A DNA stretch of 64,000 nt from Sternotherus odoratus. Lineage: Eukaryota; Chordata; Testudines; Kinosternidae. Positions 28,925 through 41,584 of the stretch are shown here, one piece after another. The notes beneath the pieces were generated by a model that had not been told where the DNA came from, did no database searches, and saw only the letters and a program-made list of their open reading frames with translations. Position numbers and translations under genes: made by a program. The DNA lies in contig JAVMKO010000003.1 in the NCBI GenBank assembly GCA_032164245.1, positions 85,232,390-85,296,389 of the forward strand, written 5' to 3'. How positions within the stretch are numbered: the stretch's first letter is position 1; each line of letters starts with the position of its first letter.

Positions 28925-29796
28925 TTATTTTCAGATTATATACTTCTGTTGCCTTATCTGAAAGATTGTTAGATGTGTATTTTATATAATTCCATTTCCC
29001 ATGTTAATTCTTAGGACCTACAGTGCTATAAATTTTGAGTGTTCTCTAATGACAAAGATGAGTCCTCATTAATGACAGGTTCTAAAATTAATGACTGGGT
29101 TTAAACACATCTAATATTACACTGCTAGTTCTTTAGTTTACTATCCTTATTTTCTGCATTTTTAAGCACTGATGGTTCTGCTCAATACTATCTGCAGCCA
29201 GTAAATTAGTGAGAGATTATAACATAGCAGTTTTTCAGCATGTAGATATTACAGTTTGACACTTTACATACTTTTATTTAATGAGGAAACAATCTTATAT
29301 TTTGGATTCTAATTTAAATAAGTTACCTGAACAGCTAATGAAGGAGACCAAATCTGTTGTGAACAAGTTATTGAATTAGCATGTCAGGCATTGCCGCACT
29401 CATTCTACACTGAAAGAAAGAGTAAGCTTTGTATTTAAGTCATTGTGGGACTTTAATAAATTTACCCAGAAGCATGTGTGATTAAATGAAATACGCATGA
29501 CAAAAATGCATCTTTTTCCATGCAATTTCAACACATTTTGGTTGTGTGAAGCACTTGACATTGTGGACTATCTCCCTGGTAAGTAGGGGCCCTGTCCTGA
29601 TCCCACTGAAGTCAGTGGAAAATGTAATACTGGCTTAAATGGGAACAGGAGTGACACTAGAATAGCACTGGCATTTTGTGCAGGTGACACTTTCTAGGAA
29701 GGAAGACGAAAGGTGCTGACTGATTGTTAAACAGCTCTAATATGAAATAGCACAGTTCTCAAAATAGCTACCCCAAACTTTGACACTTCACACTTA

Positions 29797-29919
<123 letters not shown>

Positions 29920-30081
29920 TTAAAGTTTATGGTAAAAACAATTAAACAATTTAGCAAAGGGTCTAGGGGAATGGTGCTAATTAGAAGAGTAAGACTGACA
30001 ATGCTGACCTATTATATAGCAGATTAGTTTCAAAGCCTCAGTTTTTTAATCGCAGTGAAGCTGTACTGTACCAATAATTTA

Positions 30082-30378
<297 letters not shown>

Positions 30379-30880
30379 TCAGTATTATCTGTCTAAAACA
30401 ATCACATGGACTGCCATTGTCTCTAGACTACTTGCCTTCAAAGCTTAGGTATTTCTTGTGGAAGTTTAAGTGTTGCAGGAAGCTGTCAGCAGATTGCATA
30501 TTTGGGACTATCAATCTATAGGAAATATTTCTGCACATTAAATGGTGTAGAAGTGACTGCAAATATGTAAGCAACAAAAAAAGTATGGAGTGTATGCAGA
30601 GAAAGCAAAGTACAAATATTCTGTTACTTTTAAATTTGGCTTTTCAAATGTTAGCAAATTTTTAATTTTGAAAAACTTTCGTAGATAAAAAGGTACAATA
30701 CTTAACAACTCAATGATACAGAAGTATCTGTTGGATAAATAAGCATAGAACAGATTTCTGACCTCCACAACACAGTAAATTTGGGTCCACAGTATGAGTC
30801 TGCAGTGAAAGTATGAAATGGATGATTGCAACATTAATTTGAATGAAGCAAATCAAATGAATACCAATAAAATGTCACAC

Positions 30881-31008
30881 CTGGACAGAAGCAGGATGCA
30901 TGGCTAAAAGAGAACTGGTTGGTGGGGTATCTGCAAAACTGACCCAGTTTTCTTGATGTGGTGGCGGGGAATGGCCAGACCATATGGGATCACCCGTAGT
31001 AGCTGAGC
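30881..31008 (-). CDS. REPS1: REPS1 exon d: linker before EH domain 2
   Basis: 128 nt; it completes a glycine codon and then encodes 42 codons in all, including [20 protein letters not shown] and ending AMHPASVQ in phase 0. The tryptophan- and proline-containing segment [11 protein letters not shown] is strongly conserved in vertebrate REPS1. The acceptor is tttcag and the donor is gtgtga. It is the first exon of a compact group of four, separated by introns of only 0.3-0.9 kb, that builds the second EH domain. Confidence 0.95.
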
Positions 31009-31224
31009 CTGAAAGCAGAAGAAACAGTTCCCTTTCAAAATATAACAACCCGAGAAAAATTTAACACCACTTTAGCTGAACAAAGTTCATGGAAAATTGA
31101 AATAAATGTGCTTCCTAGAAAAGCACATTAAAATTGTGAAGATAATCACAAACCAGACTGTAGTAATGTGAAAAAAATTCAAAGCTATTCTCCAATGCCT
31201 TATTGTAGTATAAGTATTCTATAT

Positions 31225-31305
31225 GGAACAAAAAGAACGAGGAGTACTAGTGGCACCTTAGACACTAAAATTTATTTGGGCTATCACTCTGAAACCTATA
31301 CTGAA
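31225..31305 (+). mobile_element. Fragment of the GTAGCCGTGTTAGTCTG short retroelement family
   Basis: GAACGAGGAGTACTAGTGGC, ACCTTAGACACTAAAATTTA and TTTGGGC match the middle of the copies at 12409 and 37555. Both ends are missing. Confidence 0.65.
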
Positions 31306-34300
31306 CAATACTTTAAATATAAACTGTTAAGAAAAAGGGACTGCTTACGGTCACTGGTGTTTATAAATATTAAAAAAAGATCTGGGTTGTGAACATGTGC
31401 TATATCAAGATTAATTAAAATGAAACTTCTTCATATTTTCCCCTTCAAAGAGAACTGAGAAGAGAAAACAAACATTATACTGAGAGGTAAAGAAACTAAT
31501 TCAGTTATTTAAAGTTGCCATATGGCATTCCTGCAATTCAGATCTCTTGTGCTATTTCTATTCTTTCCTTCTTAATGTTTTGATTTGTAATTCCAGCAAC
31601 AGCTCATTTTTTTGAGCATCAGTTTTCTTAATATCTATAATTTAATATCTTAACTCCATTGCTAACACAGTGTGACACCGACTCAACAATACTTGAATCT
31701 CAAGTCTGTAAAATTATGTAACATGGTGGTTGAGAGGCTTGCCAAAAGCTTTACAGACTTGTTTTTCATAAATGTGTTCTGTTCAGTGAACTTATTTTGA
31801 TTATGTAGTGCTGGATATTCAGTGCTTTAATAACTTAATTATACTGATGTTTAAATATTTATAGCAACTTTTTTTGGGGGGGGGGGGGGGAGAGGGGGGC
31901 ATCCGAGTCACCAAATGCCGCAATGAAAAAATGGAGGAAATCTTGGGAAGGAACAGGACAATCAGGAAAATTTTAAAAATTTGGAAGAATCACAAGACTC
32001 AGGTCTGTTTGCTACATCAAGCAAAAAATATTAAATCCCTGGAAGACCAAGGTGCAGTTGTGAAATTGGCTCCCTTCAAGATTTTAAACAGAATTAAAGT
32101 TGTATGGTGCGTCTGTACAACCAAACGTAATAGTGAAGTTATGTTAAATTCTCAAGCACATTTCTACCTCATGCATCCAATGCTATAGATGCAGGTGGGT
32201 TTGTTACTTATTTGACTCTCTCATAATACAATCATGAAGCCTACACTGCACATCCAAAGAAAGGAGAAAACATTCACCACATTATAGTCTTATCTCTTCA
32301 ACGTGGATCCAAATTTATGCAGCAAGAACAATTAAGCTGTTCCTAGGATGGGTGTCCATAAGTAAATTACCAGAAGAGAACTTTGTATATACAAATAGTT
32401 CTTTCACAGAAGTTGATCACCATCAACAGATCCAAGTTCGTGGAGATTATGGATAGAGAACACGTCATCAATAGTGAACAGAATGGGCAAAACCTCAAAA
32501 AAAAAAATCAAGACAACTAAAATGTTAAGATAAATGGTTACTGGGACTATTTATACACAATTCCAGAATTATTCTATGTTTATATGTATTAAGATGAAGT
32601 ATGATGAAATTACCCTTTAGGCTGGGGACTGGATTAGAGAATATTAAGTCACTTTCCAGAAGAGACAAAACTACTCAGAAAAACAAAAACTGTTCAGAAA
32701 ACTTTTACCTGTTACTCTGTCGGCTAGTGTGCACAGCGGACTGTTGGGGTCTAGTACACTTTACATACCATGCAAGAAAAAAATACAGGATATTACGTAG
32801 ATTTCTTTCTGGAGAGCGTTTTTCCACTTGCAAATGGAGGAAGTCTAAGGTAGGGGCAGATGCTAGATTTAGTTTCTTCTAGCTATCAATGTAATTAATA
32901 GTTTTAACTATATTAGTAGGCAAAAGGTACTAAAATTCACACCCTAAACATTAAACTGTGCTTGGGATTCCTTGCTAGAACTATTGTTTTTAATTCTCTA
33001 TTGCACACACTTCCTCCTCAGACCCATTCCTTGTATGCCAGTGAGCTAGACTTGTGTTTACCCATCAGTGCAAGTTGCTCTCTGCCTCCATGCACTTCCA
33101 CAGCAGTTAGCCTAATTAGCCAAAAAATTAAGTAGGAGCAACTTAACTAATGCATCTCAGAATTTCTCTTCATGTTTCTGTGCCTGTGGTGGGCCCCACA
33201 GATAGTGAGCCAAATCTTCATTCAGCTCTTCATCTCATCTCGGAGATGCTTTGAGCAGTGGTTACAGCACGACTGGGGGAATAGGTGAGATCTGAAATTG
33301 CTCCCATTCCTGAACATTTTGTTAGGTCCATAGTTGGACAAAGTTCTGGATAGAAGTAGAGCATAGTCATATCCTGAACATGAAGTTCAGCTGCATGGCA
33401 GCATTCACCTGCCTAAACAGAAGCAGAATTACAAGAGCAGCTTTAAAGCTGTACAATACCTTCAAATGAAAAATAAATTCAAAAACATGTATTGCGAATA
33501 CTATAGTACAGACAGTTTTTAGCAAACAAGGTTTAGTTTATTTGGTCTGCCAAGAATGCCTACTTTGACTATGGTGGACAAGGGGTAGTTGAACTTTCCA
33601 AGTTAGTCTTACTGGGTATGGAGGTCTGGGAGAACTTGTCACCTCCCCCTCAACTACTGGCTTACCTCTTCGATCCTACAGACCTGAAACAAAGTCTCTA
33701 AAGTCAATGGAAGGATTAAATGAGTTATGGTTCCTAGATATCTTAAATTACTGTCTTCCTACTTCTACTGCTCCTGTGTTATGTTTACTAAATCTTGCCC
33801 GCTTGCTTTGCTTTTGCCATGCATTGTCATCCAGTTGCTAATAAGAAGACAGCTTCCTTCATGATGAATTTTTAACAAGCTTCAATTTCACACAACAAAA
33901 CTGATTCTGTGGCGATTATCAGACTATCACTTGTAGTATTTCTATTAATGTCAGAATAATGGTTCCGTATTTCTATACCATCTGTGCAGGACTATAGCAT
34001 CAAAGAACTAATTGCAATCCTTGTTTTTGCATGGGTAGGCTTGGAAGGATTCTATTTTTGTTTTATAAATTTGAACAGGTAGTTGGTTTATTCAAAAGTG
34101 CCAGTATTCTATTTTTATCCTTTCTTTTATATGCACTAAACAGGGAATACAAATCCTCACAGATATTGACTGTTATTCTGTTATTTCAATGCAAGTTTAG
34201 CAACTTATTATGGATGAATTTGTTATGTGAACAGATGGATCAAAGTGATACATATTACAGTCAGCCAGAGCCTGGCTTAAAACTGATATCAGCTAAAAAA

Positions 34301-35272
34301 ATCATATGCATTTAGTGTAACTAATAAATAAATATTTAAAACATGATTTTATACAAACACATCTGGTTAGTCAAAGTTTAGCTACTGCTAAAGAAGATAA
34401 ATTGAGAAATTAAGTCTTACATTTTGTTGACTGCCAGATGAAGTAAACAGCAAAAAAAGTGTACAATTTATCTGAAAATTTTACCTGTAGAAGTGCCTAA
34501 CTGACAAAGTCCTACTGACTTTCAAGTGAACTAGACTCCACAGTGATTTCTGAAAATGGGACTCTGGCTCTTAAGTCACTTAGGAAAGTTTTACCCTTCA
34601 TATGCTTTAACTTGTATTTCTTAATTGCAAGACTGAATTCTTCACAAGTTTTTAGGTGAAGAGAAAAATGGACACACATTTATCAGATTTTAACTGAGAA
34701 CTATGCTTCCAGGCCTAGTCATTGTATACTTGCAATATACTTCCAAAACTCTGGTTTCACCTGAAACAGTAAACAGTTACATATCCAATCAATTTGACTT
34801 GTGACACTAGAATTCCCTGGGGAAAAACCTGGCAATACCAAATTAATTACTACTACATCTTAACTAATCTTAAGTTATCAGCAGAATTTTTTTATTTTTA
34901 GCTGCACTAGCCTTTCCAAAACAACAATCTTGTTTAGTTCTTCTGGTTGCTTTTCCATTCACTATAGCTGGTGTATGGATTTTTTTGGGGGGGAGAAGAG
35001 GGTCTGTGAACAAGGGAATAAAAGTTTTTTACTTTTAACTTTTCAAGAATCACCTCTACGCCTGCACACGCGAGTTGGTGTTCCCTGGTACTGAGTTCGC
35101 AGGAACTTTACCAAGACCATGATCATTTGGACTGGACAAGTGCCCGAAGTGACATCAACATATGACATTTGAGTGCAGTCACATACTACCTTAACTCCTT
35201 CTCCTGAACTACTGAGAAGACACTTGAAGAAAGTTATCAGTAAAGTACACACTCTTCACTCGCCCACAGTCC
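31306..35272. other. Long intron stretch without recognised features
   Basis: About 4 kb of AT-rich sequence. A 15-G run sits at 31876-31890. Frames at 31874-32188, 32601-32882 and 34031-34315 have no family motif, and one starts inside the G run. Confidence 0.55.
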
Positions 35273-35280
35273 TTCAAGAT

Positions 35281-35526
35281 CAGTGGTTCTCAAACTTGTC
35301 GGAGCCCTTTTTCCAGTCCCCACGGGCTGCCACGACCCCTGTGAGTCCGCCGAAATGCCGCTGAATGGAACGCTTCCGGTTTCGGCATAATTTTGATGGA
35401 CATGCCGAGCGCTTCACAGTGTCTGCCGAAAAGCTGCCGAAAGCATTCGGCTCAGCTGCACTTCAGCGGCACATGGAGCTCGCGACCCCCCCCAGCAGGT
35501 CACAACCCCCACTTTGGGAACCGCTG
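35281..35526. mobile_element. hAT short element with perfect target duplication
   Basis: 246 bp, starting CAGTGGTTCTCAAACTTG and ending CTTTGGGAACCGCTG, flanked by TTCAAGAT at 35273-35280 and 35527-35534. CpG-rich interior (GCCGAAATGCCGC, GCTGCCGAAAGC). Similar in layout to the copy at 5957-6235. Confidence 0.92.
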
Positions 35527-35736
35527 TTCAAGATCCTCTGTGCATGCACACTTGTTGGAGAGTAAAGAGCAACACCTCTAGAAACGGATGAAAGACCAAG
35601 GAGCTCTCAAATCTAACTTTGAGAATAAGTCTAATGCACAGTGCTTAGTAAAAGTGTGAACTGAACTCCATGTGGCTGTGCTATATATTTCTCATATGGG
35701 AATTTGTCTTTAAACATGTCACTGAAACAACAGTAG

Positions 35737-37290
35737 CAGGGTGGATAAAAATCAATGATTTTTTTAAAACAAAAAATAAAATCCAATGTTTTATTTAAAT
35801 CCGATTTTTTGATAGTTTTTTCCTCAAAAAGCATTGTATCTAAAAATAGTTTTAATTAAGACACATTATAGCTCAAAGCTCTCATCATGGAATAGGGATT
35901 ATAAATTCTAATTATATAGTATGAGAATATAGTCATGTAATGTTTAAGACAAATTTTGGAAATAAGTTCCAATAGTTCATGGATAAGGGACCCAATCTTA
36001 CGGAGTTTCAGGGGCTTCTGTATAGATTATTTAGGTTAATATTTCTATCTACCCAATGGGATTCATTGCTCAGTCTGAAAATACCATCAGAGATTATTAG
36101 TTTTGCAGTTCTCTATCTGTGGATGTGTCTCTCCAGAGATAACATGCTTGTTAACAGCAAAAATGTTTTTAAATAATTTATAGAGGTGAGAAATAATAGA
36201 CCTCAACCCTATTGTCCCTCTGAAAATTTGTGTACACAGAGTCAATCCCTTACCTCTCTCTAAAGTGCAAAGTTTCAAAAAGTTCAATAGCTAGAAGATT
36301 GTTGGAGGTGGAATAGATCTGGAAAAGGAGAAGAAGTCTGGAAATAAATGTGAGAAGGGAGGGATGGGCAATAGAAACAAAAGTTAAACTGTTAGAGCAG
36401 CATATTCCAGATGCCTTGAGGTCTTTGAGTGTAGCCTTCACTGATTTGAGAATCACTAGAAAGGAAAAACCTATGATGGCGGCAGGCTGTAAAAGAGATC
36501 CAGTTTGGGAATATTTTAATGAAGTTCCTCTACCTGTGGGTAAGGGAGGCATGCATACAAAATGCAAACAGTGCAACAAAGAAATGCAAAACCTGGTTGC
36601 CCAAATGAAACAACATCAGGAGAAGCGTTCCTTCTCAGGAGGAAGTTGCACTGAAGATGATGAAAGGAACATGTCTGAACATGTAGAATCTTCAGGTTGG
36701 TAAACTTTATTTTATACCACTTTCTTAAGAACTGCCTGTCTTCCTTCTGAACTATTCTTGAATTCTCATGTTTGAGCAAAATATGTAGTTAGTACCATAG
36801 AGTAATATTTTAGATGCAATTGTGATAAAAAATAAATAGCTGTAATAGTCATAGCTTCCTTCTACAATTTCATCTTTCAAGTAGTACTGTCAGTGAATGC
36901 AATGATCAATACTATTATTACCATGCTGCTCATTTAAGTAACTGCATTGACTTATTTTGTTTATGAGACTCCATCCTCAACATACAGGATCCTGAAGACT
37001 ATCCACCTTCAAGATCATCATTTTCTACAGTCTCAATTATTCATTTTTTGATATAGCTGTAAAAGTAATCTGAAAAGTTTTCAAAATAAATCACTTAAAA
37101 TGTATAGTGTGTACCTTCTAAAAATGAAACCTACATCTGAGTTGTGAAGAATATGTATTAAGATAACAACCAACAAGAATGCACTTTTATGGAGAAATCC
37201 ATGATTAAATCGAGTCTTCCTGACTAGTGATTCAAATCAAATTTGATTTAAAATTAAAATTTGTAATTTGATTTAAACTACTGCTCAGGG
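35737..37290 (+). mobile_element. DNA transposon with BED-finger transposase remnant
   Basis: Starts CAGGGTGGATAAAAATCAAT, a terminus shared with the fragment at 46027-46143. Towards the right it has AAATCAAATTTGATTTAAA palindromic subterminal sequence. In between is a plus-strand BED-type zinc-finger segment. The right end is uncertain, since CAGGGTGGATT reappears at 37286 in the same direction. Confidence 0.55.
36473..36703 (+). pseudogene. BED zinc-finger domain of a transposase (hAT-like)
   Basis: The frame contains CKRDPVWEYFNEVPLPVGKG, then MHTKCKQCNKEMQNLVAQMK and QHQEKRS. DPVWEYF, CKQC with a 2-residue spacing, and a His-containing QMKQHQEK match the BED-finger layout (aromatic, CxxC, H-x3-5-H/C). 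Here the last ligand expected after QHQEK reads Arg, so zinc binding may be lost. The frame stops shortly after an acidic Ser-rich segment; no catalytic transposase core is visible. BED fingers also occur in domesticated ZBED genes, but the context argues for a transposon relic. Confidence 0.6.
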
Positions 37291-37554
37291 TGGATTTAAT
37301 TTATGTAGAATGAGCTTTAATTGCTCCCACCTCGTATGCCACAAATAATCTGTTAGGACTAAGATCTTCAAAAATTCTCTTAAATCAAGAGAGCTTTCCT
37401 CAGATCCAATTAGTGAAGATGGGTTCACTGGGATTGGAGTGAAAGTCTGGAAAGAAGACACACTGGCTGATGTAGATATCTGTCACCACTTTAGGATAAG
37501 TTTTGGGTAGGCATGAAGAGATCCCTTATCTTTGTGTATAACAGTATAGGATGG

Positions 37555-37692
37555 CAAGAATCAGAGAGGTAGCCGTGTTAGTCTGGAATAGCAGAGGTAA
37601 CAAAGAGTCCTGTGGCACCTTAAAGACTAACTAAAGTATTGAAGCATAAGCTTTCGTGGGCTAATACCCACTTCGTTGGATGCAAGCAGGGG
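37555..37692 (+). mobile_element. Short retroelement of the GTAGCCGTGTTAGTCTG family, complete insertion
   Basis: AGAGGTAGCCGTGTTAGTCT, AAAGAGTCCTGTGGCACCTT, AAAGACTAACTAAAG, AGCATAAGCTTTCGTGGGCT and ATACCCACTTCGTTGGATGC. It is flanked by perfect 14-bp duplications ACAGTATAGGATGG at 37541-37554 and 37693-37706. The minus strand carries the hairpin CCAACGAAGTGGGTATTAGC followed by CCACGAAAGC. This family is common in reptiles; I think it is Penelope-related, but that is from memory and not proven here. Confidence 0.85.
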
Positions 37693-37706
37693 ACAGTATA
37701 GGATGG

Positions 37707-38740
37707 GTCTGCCACTGACGCCTGTAACTCAGTTCTTCCTAGCTGTTGAAATATCTATAAGGGAATGCAGTTTTCAGGCTCATGCAAGTATAGCAAACAG
37801 TCCAGGATCACAGAGATATAGGTGAATTCTAGGTTAAGCCCTTTACTCACAAAGCCAAATGCTTCCAAATTTGCCCATATTTTCAGGTTGCAGGTTTCCG
37901 GAACTACAAGATAATCCTTTGCTTCACCATGGAGAACGAATTGGGGTGGTTTGGGGCTGCATTCCCACAGAGTTACACTCCAGGGTCAACTGGGAACACT
38001 GAAAGTTCCAAAGAAAACTGTTTTGGTAAAGATTCTTTTTCTAGCCCTATTATATTATGAAGTTACAGACCTTCAAATGGTGTCATTTGATTACCATCTT
38101 ATTCTGCCATGCTACCTTAACCAGCATTTTATTTCTGAAAAGCTTTGAGCAGCCCACTTTGTAACTGCTGGATCTGGAGTTTAAACCGCCATGAAAAAGA
38201 AAAAAAGTTTGTGCTCGTTTTCTCTTGATTAGGTATAAAGGCATGACATTTTTTTGTATGGAAGGAGTAGAGACCCTATTTCCTTTTCATAAGGAATTCA
38301 AGCACCTGTTTTGTTTTTTTCCTGTGAAACTCTGGAGAACTGGAGTAGCAGTATGTTTGTGACAGATCAATAACTGAAGCTTAGTTAGAGGGGAAGCAAT
38401 TTGTATTCAGAATATTTAAAATTGTTTTGTTAGGATCTATTTAATTCAAATTCCTGAGAAACACTCAAGAGAATAGACTTGTTAGAATAAACTCTACCAC
38501 TTAATTGGGGTGAGAATCCACATGGGCTTCCAAGAACTATTCCAGCAAAACCAAGACAAGACTTTACATTTCTGAATTTAAAGTTAAAAAAGGAAAAGCT
38601 TGCATGCACCTGTCAGGCCTTTTTATACCTTAAACAAAAGGGCACAAATCCAATCTCCTCTAAGACAACACAAAAACTTTAGCTTTTAGCAAACTACAAG
38701 ATCGCACTAAAATGATGTCCTTACCACTGTTCCCTCTAAG
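37707..38740. other. Intron sequence, no recognised feature
   Basis: No named repeat or coding motif. Confidence 0.5.
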
Positions 38741-38908
38741 CTGTGTGCGTACGCACATATGCACAGATCCTAAACCCTGCGTACAACGCGAAACACTGTG
38801 CGCACAAAAATTTGCACAGAAGCGCAAAAATTTGCAGAAGAAATTTTTTGCACAGACAGCCTGTCAAAAATTTGCACAGAATACATTTTTTGCACACAGG
38901 GCCTGTCA
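38741..38908. mobile_element. hAT-like element with tandem TTTGCACAGA words
   Basis: The terminus GTTCCCTCTAAGCTGTGTGC is followed by repeated AAAAATTTGCACAGA/AAAATTTGCAGAAG segments and a GGGCCTGTC end. The repeats are 20-50 bp apart. The same terminus is seen at 18979. Confidence 0.6.
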
Positions 38909-39028
38909 TCCAATGAAGTGGGTATTCACCCAAGAAAGCTTATGCTCTAATACATCTGTTAGTCTATAAGATGCCACAGGACTCTGTCGCTTTTGCAGAT
39001 CCAGACTAACATGGCTACCCCTCTGATA
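38909..39028 (-). mobile_element. Short retroelement of the GTAGCCGTGTTAGTCTG family
   Basis: Reverse orientation relative to the copy at 37555: CCAATGAAGTGGGTATTCAC, CCAAGAAAGCTTATGCTC, TGTTAGTCTATAAGATGCCA, TTTTGCAGATCCAGACTAAC and ATGGCTACCCCTCTGAT. It abuts the hAT-like element directly. Confidence 0.82.
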
Positions 39029-39354
39029 ATGAATTAAGGGTTTTTTTTAAAATATATTATCACCTGCCTATGCATTGAAAAACAAATAATTCATATACGT
39101 TGGTTATTGGTGTCCAAGAGGTGCAAATTTACTAGCACCAGGAAAGAGTTAATCTACCATATTTTGGCTAAAAGCCTTTCAAACTCTACCAATATTCTGT
39201 ATTTTATAAAAGGGTTGGTAAGAACCATTTCCATACATCACCACCCAGATGTTAGTTGGGTCTACGCTTTGACTTGGCTATCAACACACACAATAATTAA
39301 ATGATCACAGGAGCATGAAGCTTGGCTAAGGCATTCCCTTAGAAAGTGGAAAAG

Positions 39355-39570
39355 AGAAATGGAAGATTAATACCAGCAGAAAAGGTAGTTCAAGGATTAA
39401 GGCACTGGCCTAGGATATGGAGACTTAGGTTGAAGTCCCTGTCCTACTATACTTTCTCAATATTCTTGGGGAAGACAGTCTCTGGTTCTCAGCTGCCTAT
39501 CTGTAAAATGGAGATAATAGCCTTTGCATGCCTCACAGGGGTATTGTACTGATGAATGTACTAAAGACTA
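39355..39570 (+). repeat. MIR SINE
   Basis: AAGGCACTGGCCTAGGATAT, GGAGACTTAGGTTGAAGTCC, CTATCTGTAAAATGGAGATA, ATAGCC and CATGCCTCACAGGGGTATTG follow the MIR tRNA-like head, core and tail order. Confidence 0.78.
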
Positions 39571-41160
39571 TATGGTGTTCATTCACTATAGTAATGGGGC
39601 CAGATGGATCAAGTTTTTTTCTTGGTTGAGAAGTTCAATATTCTTAAACACTGAGGGGTTCAATGCTGATCCTGAGGAGAACGTAGTACAGGGGACACAG
39701 GCAATGACTTGTCCCCTGCAAAAAGTAACACTAATAACTAGTTCTAAATATCAAGATAATCCTCTCTAAATCCTAGCATTTGACACACTGGATTTACAGC
39801 TAGAGAGACGTGGATCACCTGTTGTGATTAAAAGTAAAAAAAAATATCGTGGTCTCGTCTTTAAACCCTCTTGGAACTTTTGGAACATAGTAGAAAAGTG
39901 ACTCAATTTGACATAGTTAGCTGATTATTCAAGAGACACTCAAGACTGGAACAAGAAGGGAAGCTCCAAGGTTAGGACTAAGGTTTACTGGCAGAGCTGG
40001 AGTTGGAATTTTGCAGAACACTGCCCGAAACCATCATTCTAGCCTATATTATTAGACTCGCACTTAAATAAGAGTACTATCACCACTTCTCTCTCTCTCT
40101 CTCTCTCTCCCCGCCCACACACACCCCTTATATGTGTAAAGCACAGTTCTGATTCATACCAAGGCACTAGTTGGGTTAAGAAAAGTCTTTCACTGTAAAT
40201 CAGGATGGACAAGATTTGCCCTGAGCTACATCAGAATATTAAAACCTATTATAGCTAGAAATTAGATATAGGAGATAGTATTTGCAATACAGATAATCCT
40301 GCTGCAATGAACAATTTTGAACACAATAGTGTTTCAGTCTAGGAAATATCTGGAGGAAGTGATAAAAGACAGAATTTAAGAGGGGTGAGTTTTTGGTTTA
40401 ATACTGACAGCTTTTTAGAGTCAGTAAGTTAATTCACTGAATAGGCATCACCTGAGTATTCTTGCCAGAACTGACTGATTAATACGGAATTCTGCAGCAA
40501 ACTACTGTAGTTATGAAAAACTAATAAAGACAAAGTTACTGACGAATGCCTAGAGTCTACTGGCTTTGAAAACAGCAAGACAGCCACCAGAAATAGCTCA
40601 TCTGCATTTGAGCCTGTAAGAATCTAGGTTCTCAAGCATATGTGGTGGTGGTGAAGAGGGAAGTCAATTTATCCATCAACATTTTCAAATTAACTAGGGC
40701 TGTTAAAACTGTTTGATTAAACCTGTTGTGGTACTTAATAAACGTGTGGCATGTGAACAAAGAAGAAATTGTATGATCTTTATATCAGTAATTTATAAGC
40801 ATGCCTAACTACTAGGGCATGATACTTGTTGAGACAACATAACTAGCACAACCCCTTTTTGCATACGATCTAGGCTTTCTATATGTCCCTGAAAATAAAA
40901 ATAAATTTTAGTTTTTTCTTAGGACTTGACGGCTCAAGAAAATACCTTCAACCAATTCTAACATAAAAAGTTCCCGGTCCTCAAAGTATGGTCAGGACTA
41001 CAATGAAGTGAGCCAATTATACCGAAAAATAGTGGCCAATTATAAGACTTTTTACTAATCACAAGTATTCAAATTAAATATAAAAAATCCAAATGCTAAT
41101 TTAAAATATATTGTAACAAAAATGAATACTAAAAGCAGAAGCATAGAAGTGAATCCTAAT
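39571..41160. other. Intron sequence with (CT)n
   Basis: A (CT)10 microsatellite at about 40088-40109 followed by C- and CA-rich bases. Otherwise unrecognised. Confidence 0.6.
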
Positions 41161-41164
41161 TCAG

Positions 41165-41535
41165 GTTACGTAGTGGGGGTGTTTCGGGTTCAGAAGGGCC
41201 AGTGGGTGGGGGACAGACAGGCATGAGCTCACGAACTAGTGACAGCACTGAGGCAGGGACTGAATTGGAGGAGGGGGCATTGCAGGGCCACATGGGGATT
41301 CAGTCAGGCATATCTATGCCTGACTGAATGGGAAAGGCTGGGGTCACCTCAGGTCTGCACTGGGGATGTTCCCCAACTCCCTAATACTCCCCCCAAATTC
41401 CTGTTTCATACTTGTCCCACCCACACCCAACAACCCTACAGATTCACTTTCAGGCTCCTACCCTGTCCATCAGCTCTTCTGTTACCCCAGACTCCCCCCA
41501 AGCCTTTGCACTGCTTCTGCGGGATGCAAGAAATA
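41165..41535. repeat. GC-rich segment with a perfect hairpin
   Basis: Compositionally distinct; purine-rich at the left, C-rich at the right. Contains a 15-bp-arm inverted repeat at 41298-41329 (arm ATTCAGTCAGGCATA, 2-nt centre TC). Element identity unknown. Confidence 0.5.
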
Positions 41536-41584
41536 AGTTTCTGTATTGTAGTTTAAATTAATTACTCAAAGTTCTGCATTAATA

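Noticed and set aside
35365..35581. Plus-strand frames of 66 and 62 codons
   Set aside because: They lie mostly inside the hAT insertion 35281-35526, whose boundaries and target duplication are clear.
38909..39028. A working hammerhead ribozyme in this window
   Set aside because: Every copy seen has at least one change in the CUGANGA part and an extra A before stem II, so activity is not claimed for these copies; only the family-level resemblance is reported.
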